Shown: in pieces, positions 1-8,807 of the stretch
Layout of the letters: the number at the start of each line of letters is the position of its first letter
Numbering within the stretch: position 1 is the first letter of the stretch
Assembly: GCA_963763955.1 (NCBI GenBank)
Contig: CAVXQP010000022.1
Span: 62,001 to 126,000 of the forward strand
Reading direction: 5' to 3'
From: DASUPK01 sp963763955
GTDB lineage: Bacteria > Actinomycetota > Thermoleophilia > Solirubrobacterales > 70-9
Length of the DNA: 64,000 nt
The notes under the pieces: model-generated
The model's database searches: none
Seen by the model: only the letters and a program-made list of their open reading frames with translations
What the model was told of the DNA's origin: nothing
Program-made: the position numbers and the translations under genes

Positions 1-966
1 GGTCCCTCTGCGGCCGCGGCGGAGCCTGCGGCCGAGCAGAAAGAGTGCGCCCATCGTCCCGAGGTCGAAGAAGATCGAAGCCGCGTGAGCCGCGGGCAGG
101 TCGTCCCAGGTGCCACTCCACGGGAGGGCCTGCTCGAAGGGGACGTACGCGTAGTAGGCCACCGGCCCGTAGGTGTCCCCGGACGCATCGTCCGAGGGGA
201 AGTTGCCGTAGATCGGCTTCTGGTCTCCGATCCGGTCGGCGCCGATCACCCCCGAATAGCCGACGTCGATCACGTTCGAGTCGATCACGTTCAGCGTGAT
301 CCGGCCGGCGATCAGCGCCACGGTGAGGACCGCGAGCACCGAGATCGGAATCGAGGGTCTCAGGCCCGAACCCCTCACCCTGCGGAACCCGAGCCAGAGC
401 GCCCTCGCGAGCAGGTAGATCAAGGGCGGGTAGGCGAGCGGCACCGAGACCCCGATGTTGCCCTTGTTGAAGAAGTAGTGGGAGAGCCCGAATCCGGCGA
501 CGATCACGAGCAGGTCGAGGTGAGCGAGCCGGAACGGGCGCCGCCAGTCGAGCAGCCCGAGGACGAAGATCGCGCAGAGCGGAAGCCAGACGTATGGCGC
601 GTTGATCGTGCGGCCGAAGGCCCCCGGATAGCCCCGGGCCATGCGCCAGGCGACCTGGTAGCCCGTCCAGGACTCGAGGATGTTTCCCCCGTTCGGGTCG
701 ATCACGACCTGCACGATTTCGTTGCCGCCGGTGAAGAACCCGACCTCCCAGAGGCCGGTGGACTGGTTGCGGCTGGCCGAAGGGGTGAGGCCCGGATGGT
801 CCTTGCGCGCCGCGATCGCATTCGGGTCGGTCTTGGCGATCTCGATCGCCTTCGACTGACTGATCTGCGGCACGCTCGCCTCGGCCAGGCCGGGCAACAG
901 CAGCATGACGATCAGCGCGAGGGGAACGGCGAGGGCGAGAAGGCGGCCTACTCGTCGAACGTCCAC
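1..966 (-). CDS. Polytopic membrane protein with PepSY-like N-terminal segment (partial, C-terminus beyond window)
   Basis: The reading frame is open from a GTG at 966 to the left edge of the window, so the C-terminus is missing. The start lies inside the end of the GtrA gene (19-base overlap). Residues 1-30 form a signal peptide or first membrane segment (a run of Leu/Ala/Val ending PGLAEA). A soluble stretch of about 80 residues follows with a PepSY-like pattern (WEVGFF, then VVIDPNGG, then WTGYQVAW). Several hydrophobic segments come next. A late motif rich in Tyr and Pro (DTYGPVAYYAYVPFE) resembles the periplasmic loops of GT-C type glycosyltransferases. A role in envelope glycan assembly would fit the GtrA neighbour, but this is inference; I do not recognise a specific family member. 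Confidence 0.7.
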   Translation of the reverse strand, partial: MDVRRVGRLLALAVPLALIVMLLLPGLAEASVPQISQSKAIEIAKTDPNAIAARKDHPGLTPSASRNQSTGLWEVGFFTGGNEIVQVVIDPNGGNILESWTGYQVAWRMARGYPGAFGRTINAPYVWLPLCAIFVLGLLDWRRPFRLAHLDLLVIVAGFGLSHYFFNKGNIGVSVPLAYPPLIYLLARALWLGFRRVRGSGLRPSIPISVLAVLTVALIAGRITLNVIDSNVIDVGYSGVIGADRIGDQKPIYGNFPSDDASGDTYGPVAYYAYVPFEQALPWSGTWDDLPAAHAASIFFDLGTMGALFLLGRRLRRGRRGT

Positions 967-1373
967 AGCTTGTTGCCGATGAAGTTGAACGGCATCGCGA
1001 TCGCGACCGAGATGGCCTGTGCGGGCAACTCGCCCATCCCTCCGCCGACCAGGAGCTTGAGAGCGATCAGGTTGACGATCAGCGCGAGGACGCTGACCAT
1101 GAAGAAGCGCACGGCCTGGAATCCCGCGTGACCGTGCTTGGCGTCGAAGGTCCAATGGCGGTTCCACCAGAAATTGTTCATGACCGCAACGCAGAAGGCG
1201 AGGATCGCGGCGACGATGTAGTGGACGCTCAGCGGTCCGTTCACGAGCGCGAAGACGGCGAGGTTGACGATGTATCCGGAGGCCCCCACCAGGCCGAACT
1301 GGAGGAGCTGGATCCAGTTGCCCGGCTTCAGGGTGCCCCGGCCGATCCGCTTGGCGGTTTGGACCGAGGTCAT
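948..1373 (-). CDS. GtrA-like membrane protein
   Basis: This is a 141-residue protein with about four hydrophobic segments, the normal size and layout for the GtrA/DPMS family. Members are thought to help move polyprenyl-linked sugars across the membrane or to assist GT-C glycosyltransferases. Family-typical features are FGLVGASGYIVN in the first membrane helix, NFWWNRHWTF at the end of the second loop, and NFIGNKLWTF near the C-terminus. The start chosen is the ATG at 1373, which overlaps the stop of the upstream phosphatase gene by four bases (ATGA); a longer frame reaching 1565 would run deep into that gene. The three genes on this strand form one tight operon. Confidence 0.85.
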   Translation of the reverse strand: MTSVQTAKRIGRGTLKPGNWIQLLQFGLVGASGYIVNLAVFALVNGPLSVHYIVAAILAFCVAVMNNFWWNRHWTFDAKHGHAGFQAVRFFMVSVLALIVNLIALKLLVGGGMGELPAQAISVAIAMPFNFIGNKLWTFDE

Positions 1374-2902
1374 CCCCGAGATCCTCCATTCACTCCGAAG
1401 TGCTCGAGGATCACCGGCGCCAGGTCGCGCAATGCCCATTGCGGCCGCTTTCCGGGCCTCTTCGGCCCGCAACCGACGAAGACTGCGGGAGCGAGAGAGT
1501 CCCCGCGCCCGAGGGAACCGTGGCTTCCTCCTCCGGCGTGGCTGATTCCGCCCCAATCGACACACTCATAGCCCTCGGTGGCGGAGATCAGGATGTCGCC
1601 GGCGTGCGGGGAGACCAGCGCGGACCAGAGCCGGGCGAGCGCGTCCGGATACTGCTCGGACTCGAAGCGGCCCCGGGTGATGTCCGCCTCCAGCGCCTCT
1701 GGCTCCCCGCTCACCGACCAGTGGTTGCCGCGCACGTCCCGCAGCTGGCCCCCGGGCCGGAAGCGGAACTCGCAGCCGTCCCGCTCGACCACGGCCTCGA
1801 CCCGATCGGGATCGTCGAGACCCACGCCGGAGCGTAGGACGGGCGCGCCGTCCTCCCCGGCGAGCCAGGTGACCAGATCGACCCCGGCCAGCTCCCGCAA
1901 GCGCAGGCGGGCGCGCTCGTGGGTGCCTGGATGGCGGCGGCCCGTGTCGAGGATGTAGACGGCTCCGGCGCGCGAGGTGGGGCTGACGGCGATCTCGGCC
2001 TCCTCCGGCCGATCGGTGTTCGGCTGCAGCACCGCCCAGTCCTCCGCCAGCTCGTCGGCCAGCGGCAGCGCGTGCTCCACCGCGGTCTGTGCGTGGTCCG
2101 CGGTGAGGAGCACCGCGTGGTCGTCCAGGAAGGCGTCGAGGCCGCCGCCCGCATCGACGATCCGGGTGAACATCGCGTCCGCCTTGGCGATCGAGTCGAT
2201 CGTGGCGTCGGGACCGTGCCTGTGCGAGTGGAAGTCGTTGTCCGGCAGGCTGAAGAGGAGGAAGTCGTAGGCGCCCTCCGCGACCAGGGACTCGGCGACG
2301 CAGGCCGAGTACTCGTCGCGCGTCCCGGGCCGGGTGAACGACGGCCCGCAGCCGGTCGGCCGGCTGGCGTAGAGGTCGCCGTAGAAGAACTCGTCCGGGC
2401 CCCAGACGGCGTGGCGGAAGTTGGCGGCGGCGGCGGCGCGGCGAACCAGGCCCTCGAGGCCGAGCTGGTGGCGATGGCGCCCGCGGTAGATCAGGAAGGG
2501 GGTCGCGGCGGTGCGGATCCCAGAGTCCCCCAGCCGCTCGAAGACCGTCTGCGCCTCCCAACTCAGATGGTCGAGGTTCATGTTGTAGACGAGGTCGTAC
2601 ATCGCCCGGAACAGCCCGAAGGTTCGGGTCGCCTCGAAGGAGGAGCCGTACTCGATGTAGCGGCGCTCGAGCCGGTGGTACCAGTTCATTCCCATCACCC
2701 AGTGGCCTGCGGGACCCAGCCCGGTCAGCATTTCTGAGCTGGCCACCGGTGTGACGGAGGGAAAGCTCGAGACGACGTCGGTGACGATCTCCCCCCGCTC
2801 GACCAGGGCGCCGAAGGTCGGGGCGACGTCTGATTCGATCGCGCGCAGCAGCATCTTGGGGTGCATCGCATCGACGACGACGAGGACCAGCTTCCGCGGC
2901 AT
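1370..2902 (-). CDS. Alkaline phosphatase superfamily protein (type I phosphodiesterase / nucleotide pyrophosphatase-like)
   Basis: The protein has 510 residues. The N-terminal VLVVVDAMHP carries the first metal-binding Asp of the superfamily. The nucleophile region is FPSVTPVASSEMLTG at about residues 47-61, with Thr as the likely catalytic residue. LPDNDFHSHRHG and LTADHAQTAVEH supply later Asp and His metal ligands. The family hydrolyses phosphodiester or phosphomonoester bonds; the substrate cannot be read from the sequence. There is no clear signal peptide, so it may act in the cytoplasm. It heads the operon with the GtrA protein and the partial membrane protein, which suggests work on a lipid-linked or envelope substrate (inference). 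Confidence 0.85.
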   Translation of the reverse strand: MPRKLVLVVVDAMHPKMLLRAIESDVAPTFGALVERGEIVTDVVSSFPSVTPVASSEMLTGLGPAGHWVMGMNWYHRLERRYIEYGSSFEATRTFGLFRAMYDLVYNMNLDHLSWEAQTVFERLGDSGIRTAATPFLIYRGRHRHQLGLEGLVRRAAAAANFRHAVWGPDEFFYGDLYASRPTGCGPSFTRPGTRDEYSACVAESLVAEGAYDFLLFSLPDNDFHSHRHGPDATIDSIAKADAMFTRIVDAGGGLDAFLDDHAVLLTADHAQTAVEHALPLADELAEDWAVLQPNTDRPEEAEIAVSPTSRAGAVYILDTGRRHPGTHERARLRLRELAGVDLVTWLAGEDGAPVLRSGVGLDDPDRVEAVVERDGCEFRFRPGGQLRDVRGNHWSVSGEPEALEADITRGRFESEQYPDALARLWSALVSPHAGDILISATEGYECVDWGGISHAGGGSHGSLGRGDSLAPAVFVGCGPKRPGKRPQWALRDLAPVILEHFGVNGGSRG

Positions 2903-2948
2903 GGCTAGGCGAGGGGTCGGGACGTCGGATTCATCCAGACTCGATCAT

Positions 2949-3401
2949 CTAGCGCAGAACCCGGAGGCCCTCGTGTTTGCGCTCGGCCCGCCGGCGGCGC
3001 GATATCCACACCCATAACAGGGCCACCAGGACGAGCAGCGAGAAGGGCTTGAGGACCAGGCTGACGACTGCGACGATCACCGCCGCCAGCACCACGATCG
3101 CAGTGACCCCGCCCGAGGCCTGCAGGTCCGCTCCGCTGATCCGGTCCTGCTCGCGACGCGCCGCCCCTGAGGCGACGTCCCGGGCGACCACCGCGGCCAG
3201 CCCGGCTCCGATCACCCCGACCGGGAGGGCCGGCCAGAGCGCCTCGCCGGCGCCGTTGAGCGCGGCCCCGCACGCGAGCACGCCGAGCGGCGCGGCGCCG
3301 ACGACAGCGCCCCAGCTGGGCATGATCGGCGGGAGAACGACTCCGAGGATGAGCCCGACGGCGATCGCCAGACCCAGCCCCTGGCAGGTGGCGAGGAGCA
3401 T
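2949..3401 (-). CDS. Small hydrophobic membrane protein, unknown family
   Basis: The protein has 150 residues. Hydrophobic segments lie near residues 8-30, 36-50, 55-70 and 95-130, and it ends in a basic cytoplasmic tail (SRRRRAERKHEG). The glycine-rich opening (CQGLGLAIAVGLILG) recalls DUF4126-type proteins, but I cannot assign it with confidence. It lies between the phosphatase gene on the same strand and the divergent aminotransferase gene. The start ATG at 3401 has no evident ribosome-binding site, and about 107 bases separate it from the divergent start at 3509. Confidence 0.6.
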   Translation of the reverse strand: MLLATCQGLGLAIAVGLILGVVLPPIMPSWGAVVGAAPLGVLACGAALNGAGEALWPALPVGVIGAGLAAVVARDVASGAARREQDRISGADLQASGGVTAIVVLAAVIVAVVSLVLKPFSLLVLVALLWVWISRRRRAERKHEGLRVLR

Positions 3402-3508
3402 GATCGGGGCCGGAGGCTACAGGGACTCCGCTGAACGCCAGCTCAGCTCTCTTCGCCATCAGCGGCCGCCACAAACACCGCGGCCGAATTGCCGCCACAC
3501 TGTTCGCG

Positions 3509-4894
3509 ATGACAGAGCCGTCCGAGCAGACCGGTCAGCCCGGCCGCCCCAGCGAGCACCCGCGTCGGCGCCGCGCTCACACCAGATCGCGGGACCTGGA
3601 GCGCTATGCCGGCCTGTTCGCGCGGCGCACCCAGGTCATGCGCTCCTCCGCGATGCGTGACCTGATGGCGATCACGGCGCGTCCGGAGGTGATCTCGCTG
3701 GCGGGTGGCCTGCCCGACACGTCGACCTTCCCCTCCGACAGCTTCGCCGCGCAGATGGCTCGGATCGCCCGCGAGTCCTCCGCGGAGGCTCTGCAGTACG
3801 GGCCGACCGAGGGATTCGAGGAGACCAAGGCCTGCATCCTCGAGGTGATGGGGGCCGAGGGAATGGCGCCGGATCCCGAGGACCTGATCGTCACCACCGG
3901 CGGCCAGCAGGCAATCGACCTGATCGCGAAGACCCTGGTCGACCCGGGCGACCCGGTGATCTGCGAGGCGCCGACCTATCCCGGCGCCGTACCCGCCTTC
4001 TGCAGCTACGAAGCCGACGTCCATCAGGTGAGCACCGACGAGGACGGGATGCAGATCGACGAGCTGGAGGAGCTGCTCTCGACGCTCGCCGCCGCCGGGC
4101 GCCGCCCGAAGTTCATCTACACGGTCCCCAGCTTCCAGAACCCGGCCGGCGTGACGATGTCCAAGGAGCGCCGTGGTCGGTTGGTGGAGCTGGCCCGCGA
4201 GCACGAGGTCCTGATCTGCGAGGACAACCCGTACGGACTGCTCCGCTACGGGGGCGATCAGCGGCCCACCCTGTACAGCCTCGACGGCGGCGACTACGTC
4301 CTCTATATCGGCACGCTCTCCAAGATCCTCTCCCCCGGGATCCGAATCGGCTGGGTCGCCGCCCCGCCGCCGGTTCTGGAGAAGATCGGGCTCGGCAAGC
4401 AGGCCGCGGATCTCTGCACCTCGACCCTGACTCAGTACTTCGTCCGCGAGTACTTCGCGGAGGGTCGCTGGCGCTCCTACATCGACGACCTGATCGGGAT
4501 CTACCGTACCCGCCGCGACGCCATGCTCGACGCCCTCGAGCGCCACTTCCCCGAGCAGGCCGAGTGGACCCATCCCGAGGGCGGCCTGTTCGTCTGGGCC
4601 ACCCTGCCCGACTACATCGACACCACCGACCTGCTGGCCAAGGCACTCCGCGAGAACGTGGCCTTCGTGCCCGGGCGGGCCGCCTACGTGGACGGCCGTG
4701 GAGGGTCCTCGATGCGCCTCAACTTCTCCGCCTCCCCCGACGATGTGCTGCGCGAGGGCATTCGCCGAATCGGGAACGTCGTCTCCGAGCAGGTCGCCCT
4801 CTACGAGACGATCACGGGTGAGCACCGGGCACCGGAGCCCGAGGAGGGCGACGAGCCGGGAGGGGACGTCGTCCCGCTGCCGAGGCGATCGTGA
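3509..4894 (+). CDS. PLP-dependent class I/II aminotransferase (2-aminoadipate/aromatic aminotransferase-like)
   Basis: This is a 461-residue fold-type I aminotransferase. Visible motifs are SLAGGLPD near the N-terminus, YGPTEGFEETK, VTTGGQQAIDLI, EAPTYPG, PSFQNPAGVT (Asn contacting PLP), EDNPYGLLRYGG (Asp contacting the pyridine nitrogen), and the Schiff-base lysine in GTLSKILSPGIRIGW. The architecture matches LysN/aromatic aminotransferases related to the MocR catalytic domain, without a DNA-binding region. About 45 residues of basic, probably disordered N-terminus precede the domain, and a Met around residue 47 is an alternative start. Its stop overlaps the start of the next gene by four bases (GTGA), so it is co-translated with a Ddl-like ligase; a role in supplying an amino acid for that ligase is possible but unproven. 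Confidence 0.88.
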   Translation: MTEPSEQTGQPGRPSEHPRRRRAHTRSRDLERYAGLFARRTQVMRSSAMRDLMAITARPEVISLAGGLPDTSTFPSDSFAAQMARIARESSAEALQYGPTEGFEETKACILEVMGAEGMAPDPEDLIVTTGGQQAIDLIAKTLVDPGDPVICEAPTYPGAVPAFCSYEADVHQVSTDEDGMQIDELEELLSTLAAAGRRPKFIYTVPSFQNPAGVTMSKERRGRLVELAREHEVLICEDNPYGLLRYGGDQRPTLYSLDGGDYVLYIGTLSKILSPGIRIGWVAAPPPVLEKIGLGKQAADLCTSTLTQYFVREYFAEGRWRSYIDDLIGIYRTRRDAMLDALERHFPEQAEWTHPEGGLFVWATLPDYIDTTDLLAKALRENVAFVPGRAAYVDGRGGSSMRLNFSASPDDVLREGIRRIGNVVSEQVALYETITGEHRAPEPEEGDEPGGDVVPLPRRS

Positions 4895-5841
4895 GGGTCG
4901 CGGTCCTCAAGGGGGGCAGCTCCTTGGAGCGCGTCGTTTCGCTCCGCTCCGCCGCCCGGGTCGAGGACGCCCTGGGTGAGCTGGGACACGAGACGATCGG
5001 GATCGATGTCGGCCAGGACCTCGTCCGTCGCCTGCGTGCCGACCGGCCCGACATCGTCTTCATCGCCCTGCATGGCCCGGGGGGCGAGGACGGCACCGTG
5101 CAGGAGCTGCTCGAGATTCTCGACCTTCCCTACACCGGGCCCGGGGTCGCGGCCTGCGCGCTCTGCATGGACAAGATCGCGGCGAAACACGAGATGCATT
5201 CCGCCGAGCTGCCGACCCCGGACTGGGCGGCGTTCAACGCGACCGCATTCCGGGAGCTGGGCGCCGCTGACACCCTGGAGGAGATCGAGGAGCGACTCGG
5301 CTTCCCGCTCGTGATCAAGCCCGCGAGCCAGGGCTCGTCGCTCGGGGTCGAGTTCGCGTCGTCCCGCGAGCAAGTCCCGGAGGCGCTGGTCGCGGCCTTC
5401 AGCTACGACGAACGGGTCCTGCTGGAGCGCTATGTGAAGGGCAGGGAGCTGGCCGTCAGCGTCCTCGCCGATCAGGTCCTGCCGGTGGTCGAGGCGATTC
5501 CGCGCGAGGAGGACTTTTTCAACTTCGAGGCGCGCTACGAGATCGGCCGCACGGAGTACCTCTGCCCGCCCGATCTGGCCGATGATCAGACGCGCTTCGT
5601 CCAGGAGCTCGCCACCAGGACCTGCCAGGTCCTCGGCTGCACCGGCTTCGCGCGGGTCGACCTGATCCTGGGCGACTACGGCCCCCAGGTCCTCGAGGTC
5701 AACGCGATCCCCGGGCTCACCGACACCAGCCTCTTTCCGATGGCCGCGGAGGCGGCCGGGATCGACTTCACCCAGCTCGTCGCGCGGATCCTGGCCACGC
5801 CACGGACGCGGCCGGCGAGCGAGGCGGCGCTGCCTACCTAG
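4891..5841 (+). CDS. D-alanine--D-alanine ligase family protein (first of two in window)
   Basis: The 316-residue ATP-grasp enzyme follows Ddl layout: N-terminal VLKGGSSLERVVSLRSA, ALHGPGGEDGTVQ, MDKIAAKHEM, then the ATP-grasp loop PLVIKPASQGSSLGVEFA, and DLILGDYGPQVLEVNAIPGLTDTSLFP at the active site. The usual EHEVS motif reads ERVVS, so the His after the conserved Glu is replaced by Arg. The family ligates two D-alanines for peptidoglycan; an altered second substrate (D-Ala-D-Lac or another dipeptide) is possible but not readable. The GTG start overlaps the aminotransferase stop. A second, more canonical copy with EHEVS lies at 51467-52432 inside the cell-wall operon, so this one may be the divergent paralogue. 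Confidence 0.85.
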   Translation: MRVAVLKGGSSLERVVSLRSAARVEDALGELGHETIGIDVGQDLVRRLRADRPDIVFIALHGPGGEDGTVQELLEILDLPYTGPGVAACALCMDKIAAKHEMHSAELPTPDWAAFNATAFRELGAADTLEEIEERLGFPLVIKPASQGSSLGVEFASSREQVPEALVAAFSYDERVLLERYVKGRELAVSVLADQVLPVVEAIPREEDFFNFEARYEIGRTEYLCPPDLADDQTRFVQELATRTCQVLGCTGFARVDLILGDYGPQVLEVNAIPGLTDTSLFPMAAEAAGIDFTQLVARILATPRTRPASEAALPT

Positions 5842-6335
5842 GGTTCCTCTCCCTGGGCGAAGTCCTCGGGCGTGACGTTGTCGAGGAAGTCCTTGAACTT
5901 CTCCACGACCTGCTCCTGGTCCTCGACCTCCTCGCCCTCGAACTCGATCGCCGACTCCTCGATCACATCGTCGGCGGCGAAGATCGGCGCCGACGTCCGC
6001 ACGGCGAGGGCGAGAGCGTCGGAGGGCCGCGAGTCGATCTCCATCTCCGAGCCGTTCATCGAGATCGTGATCGAAGCGAAGAAGGTGTTGTCGCGCAGCT
6101 CGGTCACCGAGACCTTCTCGCACTTGGCCTCCATCTGATCGAGCACATCCGAGAGGAGGTCGTGGGTCATCGGCCGCGGTGTCGAGGCTCCCTGGAGCTT
6201 CATCAGGATCGCCGCCGCCTCCGGGTGGCCGATCCAGATCGGCAGGAACTTGTTCCCGTCCACGGTCTTCAACAAGACGATCGGCTGCTTGCCGACCATG
6301 TCGAAGCTCACTCCGTAGATGGTCATTCGCTGCAC
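5838..6335 (-). CDS. Bifunctional nuclease family protein (DUF151)
   Basis: The protein has about 165 residues with the DUF151/BFN signature: VGKQPIVLLKTVDGNKFLPIWIGHPEAAAI, then RPMTHDLLSDVL, then SRPSDALALAVRTSAPIF. The C-terminal 40 residues are strongly acidic. Plant and bacterial homologues have been reported to act on DNA and RNA, but the function in bacteria is not firmly known. I chose the GTG at 6335 because a GAGGAG ribosome-binding site lies about eight bases upstream of it, too far from the ATG at 6326. It converges with the Ddl-like gene; the two 3' ends overlap by four bases. Confidence 0.85.
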   Translation of the reverse strand: MQRMTIYGVSFDMVGKQPIVLLKTVDGNKFLPIWIGHPEAAAILMKLQGASTPRPMTHDLLSDVLDQMEAKCEKVSVTELRDNTFFASITISMNGSEMEIDSRPSDALALAVRTSAPIFAADDVIEESAIEFEGEEVEDQEQVVEKFKDFLDNVTPEDFAQGEEP

Positions 6336-6421
6336 GCAGGTTCTCCTCAGGCGTCCGCACGAAGTATAGGAGCGGCCCAAGGCTCGCCAGGGGCTCTCCC
6401 GGCCGCCGTACCATCCGGAGG

Positions 6422-6877
6422 ATGTCTTCGCCCTGCCGGCAGCAGACCTTCATCGACGCTCCCCTGGAGGTCGTCTGGGCGCTCGCCTCCGACCCGGACC
6501 GCCAGACCGAGTGGTGGCCCGACACACTCACCTTCGAGTGCATCGACGGCGCCTTCGAGCAGGGCTGTCATGTCCGAAACGTCCAGAAGCGGCCCTGGCC
6601 GATGTCGGACCTCGAGACCACGCTCGAGGTCGACCGGATGATTCCCGGCAAGGAGCTGACCATCCGCTGCATGGACACCGGCACCTACACCCGGTCGGTG
6701 CTCACCGAGGGACAGGGTGGCACCTTCCTCGAGATGGAGGCCGGGAACGACCCGACCAACCTCGGCGTCAGGATGCAGGTGGCGGTCGCCGGCAACCGGC
6801 TCTTCCGTCGCTGGGTCGAGCACGCACTGGAGCGGCTCCGCGGCGCCGCCGAGGCCGCCGCGGTCCATCAGGGCTGA
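6422..6877 (+). CDS. SRPBCC (START-like / polyketide cyclase-type) protein
   Basis: The 151-residue protein has the START/Bet v 1-like pattern: FIDAPLEVVWALASDPDRQTEWWPD at the N-terminus, a series of beta strands, and a C-terminal amphipathic helix (GNRLFRRWVEHALERLRG). Such proteins bind small hydrophobic ligands in a cavity; the ligand here is unknown. The ATG at 6422 directly abuts a GGAGG, too close for normal initiation, so either the message is leaderless or the true start is slightly different. It is divergent from the DUF151 gene and is followed after 74 bases by a membrane protein gene. Confidence 0.8.
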   Translation: MSSPCRQQTFIDAPLEVVWALASDPDRQTEWWPDTLTFECIDGAFEQGCHVRNVQKRPWPMSDLETTLEVDRMIPGKELTIRCMDTGTYTRSVLTEGQGGTFLEMEAGNDPTNLGVRMQVAVAGNRLFRRWVEHALERLRGAAEAAAVHQG

Positions 6878-6932
6878 CCCAGCGCGCGGGAATTTGGAAG
6901 CTACTACTCAGGCTGTGCTGGCTTGTAGTCGC

Positions 6933-6938
6933 GATACT
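6933..6938 (+). promoter_or_regulatory. GATACT -10 box of the repeated promoter family (copy outside the island)
   Basis: The 13 bases GATACTGCGTGGG match the conserved core found upstream of SnoaL-like genes in the island. Here 13 bases, rather than 9, separate the hexamer from the ATG of the following gene. No GGAAAG lies 16 bases upstream. It shows that the core is not confined to the island. Confidence 0.5.
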
Positions 6939-6951
6939 GCGTGGGGTGCGC

Positions 6952-8730
6952 ATGGGCCCCCCATCACTCGATGCGGCCCACGCGAAGGCGCCGACAACCC
7001 GCCCGGCCGCGCCCGGCGGCCGGCGTCCTCTTGCGGCGCTCCTATGTCTGGCGGGCGCCGTCGCGTCGTCGGGGGCAGTCCTGCTGGTCTACCAGTCTCA
7101 CTTCACGTTTCTCTTGGACGAATGGGTATTTCTGCTGGATCGCCCAGGCTTCAGCGTGAACGCCTTCCTCGACCCTTACAACGACCACATCGTCCTAGCT
7201 CCCATCTCGATCTACAAGGCACTGCTGGCGGCCTTCGGGATGAGCTCCGCGCTGCCGTTCCAGATCGTCTCGACCCTCGTCTTCCTGCTCAGCGTCGTCT
7301 TGTTGTTCATCTACCTGCGCCGCCGGGTGGGAGATTGGCCAGCGCTCCTCGGCAGCGTCCTGATCTTGTTTCTCGGCGCGGGCTGGAACGCATTGTTGTG
7401 GCCATTCCAGATCGCGCTCACCAGCTCGGTCTCGGCGGGTATCGGTGCTCTGCTGGCGCTCGACCGCGACGATCGCAAGGGCGACCTGGTCGCCTGCGCG
7501 ATGCTCGTCGTATCCACCTCCTTCTCCGAGCTTGGGGTTATGTTCGCGATAGGCGCCTTGGTGAGCGTTGCGCTTGGACCTTCACCGCGGCGCCGCCGTC
7601 TCTACGTCGCGCTCGTGCCGCTGGTCCTCTATTGCATCTGGTACCTCGGCTGGGGCCATAAGGCAACCAGCGCGGCGAGCTTCCACAACCTCATCAACTC
7701 GCCCAAGTTCGTCTTCGATTCGGTGTCCCAGAATCTCGCCTCGCTGCTCGGGCTGGCGACTCCGCTGAACGGGCAAACAGGCCCGTATGTCGGCGGGCTC
7801 AACTGGGGGCGAATCCTGCTTGTGATCGCAATCGCCCTGGTGACCTGGCGGCTGTGGCGGGGCGCTCGGCCATCTCGCGGGCTGTGGGCGGTTCTGGCGG
7901 CCGGCGGGGCATTCTGGTTCCTCAGCGCGCTCAACGCGATCCCGGTGATACGTACGCCCACGATCGGTCGCTATCAGTATCCCGGCGCGATCTTCTTGCT
8001 CTTGATCACTGCGGAGCTCCTGCGCGGAGTGCGGATCGACAAGCGGCTTCTCGCAGCTGCCACTGCGGTCACTGCTGCAGCGGCGATCAGCGGCTTCATC
8101 TTCCTGCACGACGGTTACCGCCTGAGGAAACACCAGAGCGATCTTGTGCGAGCCGAGTTGGCAGCAGTGGAGATCGGCCGCGGACACGAGAGCGGCGAAG
8201 TCGTCAACGACCCCAGGGTTCTCGTCGTCCCCGACGCAAGCTCCTACTTCTCCGCCGTCGACGCGTCGGGCTCTCCGGCCTTCAGCGAGTCTCAACTTGC
8301 GGCGAGCAGGGATAAGAACCGCGTCGCGGCTGATCAGATCCTCGCCCCAGCGGAGCGGATCAAGCTGGGGCCCCTCGCACCTGCTGACCGACACGCTCGA
8401 GCAGGGGCTCGCTGCCATACCTGGCATGGGTCGCAGTCCGGTTCGGCGGCCGTGGCGCTTGGGCCTGGGGACTACACGCTGAGAGGTCGGCGGCTGACAG
8501 GAAGCACAGCCCAGGTAGGCGTCCCGCTCGAGGCGGCCCGATTCGCAGACGGAGCGTCGGTCAACCTCGGTTTTCTGGACCCGAAAGCTGCCTCCGCGCT
8601 CAGTGTTCCGGCCGACAACTCGAACCGTCCATGGCGCCTCTTTCTGCCGGCCGCCAGCGAGATGACCCTCTGCACGCTCGCCAAGGGTTATTCGCCGGGG
8701 ACTGCCCCCTCCGCGACGGTCAAACTCTAG
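6952..8730 (+). CDS. Large polytopic membrane protein, GT-C-like, unknown function
   Basis: The 592-residue protein starts at the ATG at 6952. After a short Pro/Ala/Arg-rich N-terminus there are about ten hydrophobic segments, the first at residues 25-45. Early acidic/aromatic features (LLDEWVFLLDRPG, then YNDHIVLAPI) resemble the first extracytoplasmic loop of GT-C glycosyltransferases or related integral membrane proteins. About 200 residues of soluble C-terminal domain follow the last membrane segment. Similar proteins occur in polysaccharide regions of actinobacteria, but no catalytic assignment can be made. Its promoter core belongs to the family seen in the island, and a hairpin follows its stop codon. 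Confidence 0.7.
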   Translation: MGPPSLDAAHAKAPTTRPAAPGGRRPLAALLCLAGAVASSGAVLLVYQSHFTFLLDEWVFLLDRPGFSVNAFLDPYNDHIVLAPISIYKALLAAFGMSSALPFQIVSTLVFLLSVVLLFIYLRRRVGDWPALLGSVLILFLGAGWNALLWPFQIALTSSVSAGIGALLALDRDDRKGDLVACAMLVVSTSFSELGVMFAIGALVSVALGPSPRRRRLYVALVPLVLYCIWYLGWGHKATSAASFHNLINSPKFVFDSVSQNLASLLGLATPLNGQTGPYVGGLNWGRILLVIAIALVTWRLWRGARPSRGLWAVLAAGGAFWFLSALNAIPVIRTPTIGRYQYPGAIFLLLITAELLRGVRIDKRLLAAATAVTAAAAISGFIFLHDGYRLRKHQSDLVRAELAAVEIGRGHESGEVVNDPRVLVVPDASSYFSAVDASGSPAFSESQLAASRDKNRVAADQILAPAERIKLGPLAPADRHARAGARCHTWHGSQSGSAAVALGPGDYTLRGRRLTGSTAQVGVPLEAARFADGASVNLGFLDPKAASALSVPADNSNRPWRLFLPAASEMTLCTLAKGYSPGTAPSATVKL

Positions 8731-8731
8731 G

Positions 8732-8748
8732 GCCTTGGCCCCCAAGGC
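8732..8748 (+). terminator. Stem-loop just after the membrane protein gene
   Basis: GCCTTGG, three bases, CCAAGGC makes a perfect 7-bp stem starting one base after the stop codon at 8730. There is almost no T-run after it, so it may be a weak or Rho-assisted terminator. The rest of 8749-9035, apart from the direct repeat at 8808-8856, shows no gene that I can support. Confidence 0.45.
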
Positions 8749-8807
8749 TTCCAGAGGGCTGGTTTCGCCCGGTGCCGATCCGTCCGGAACCGCTGAAACC
8801 CGCTGAT

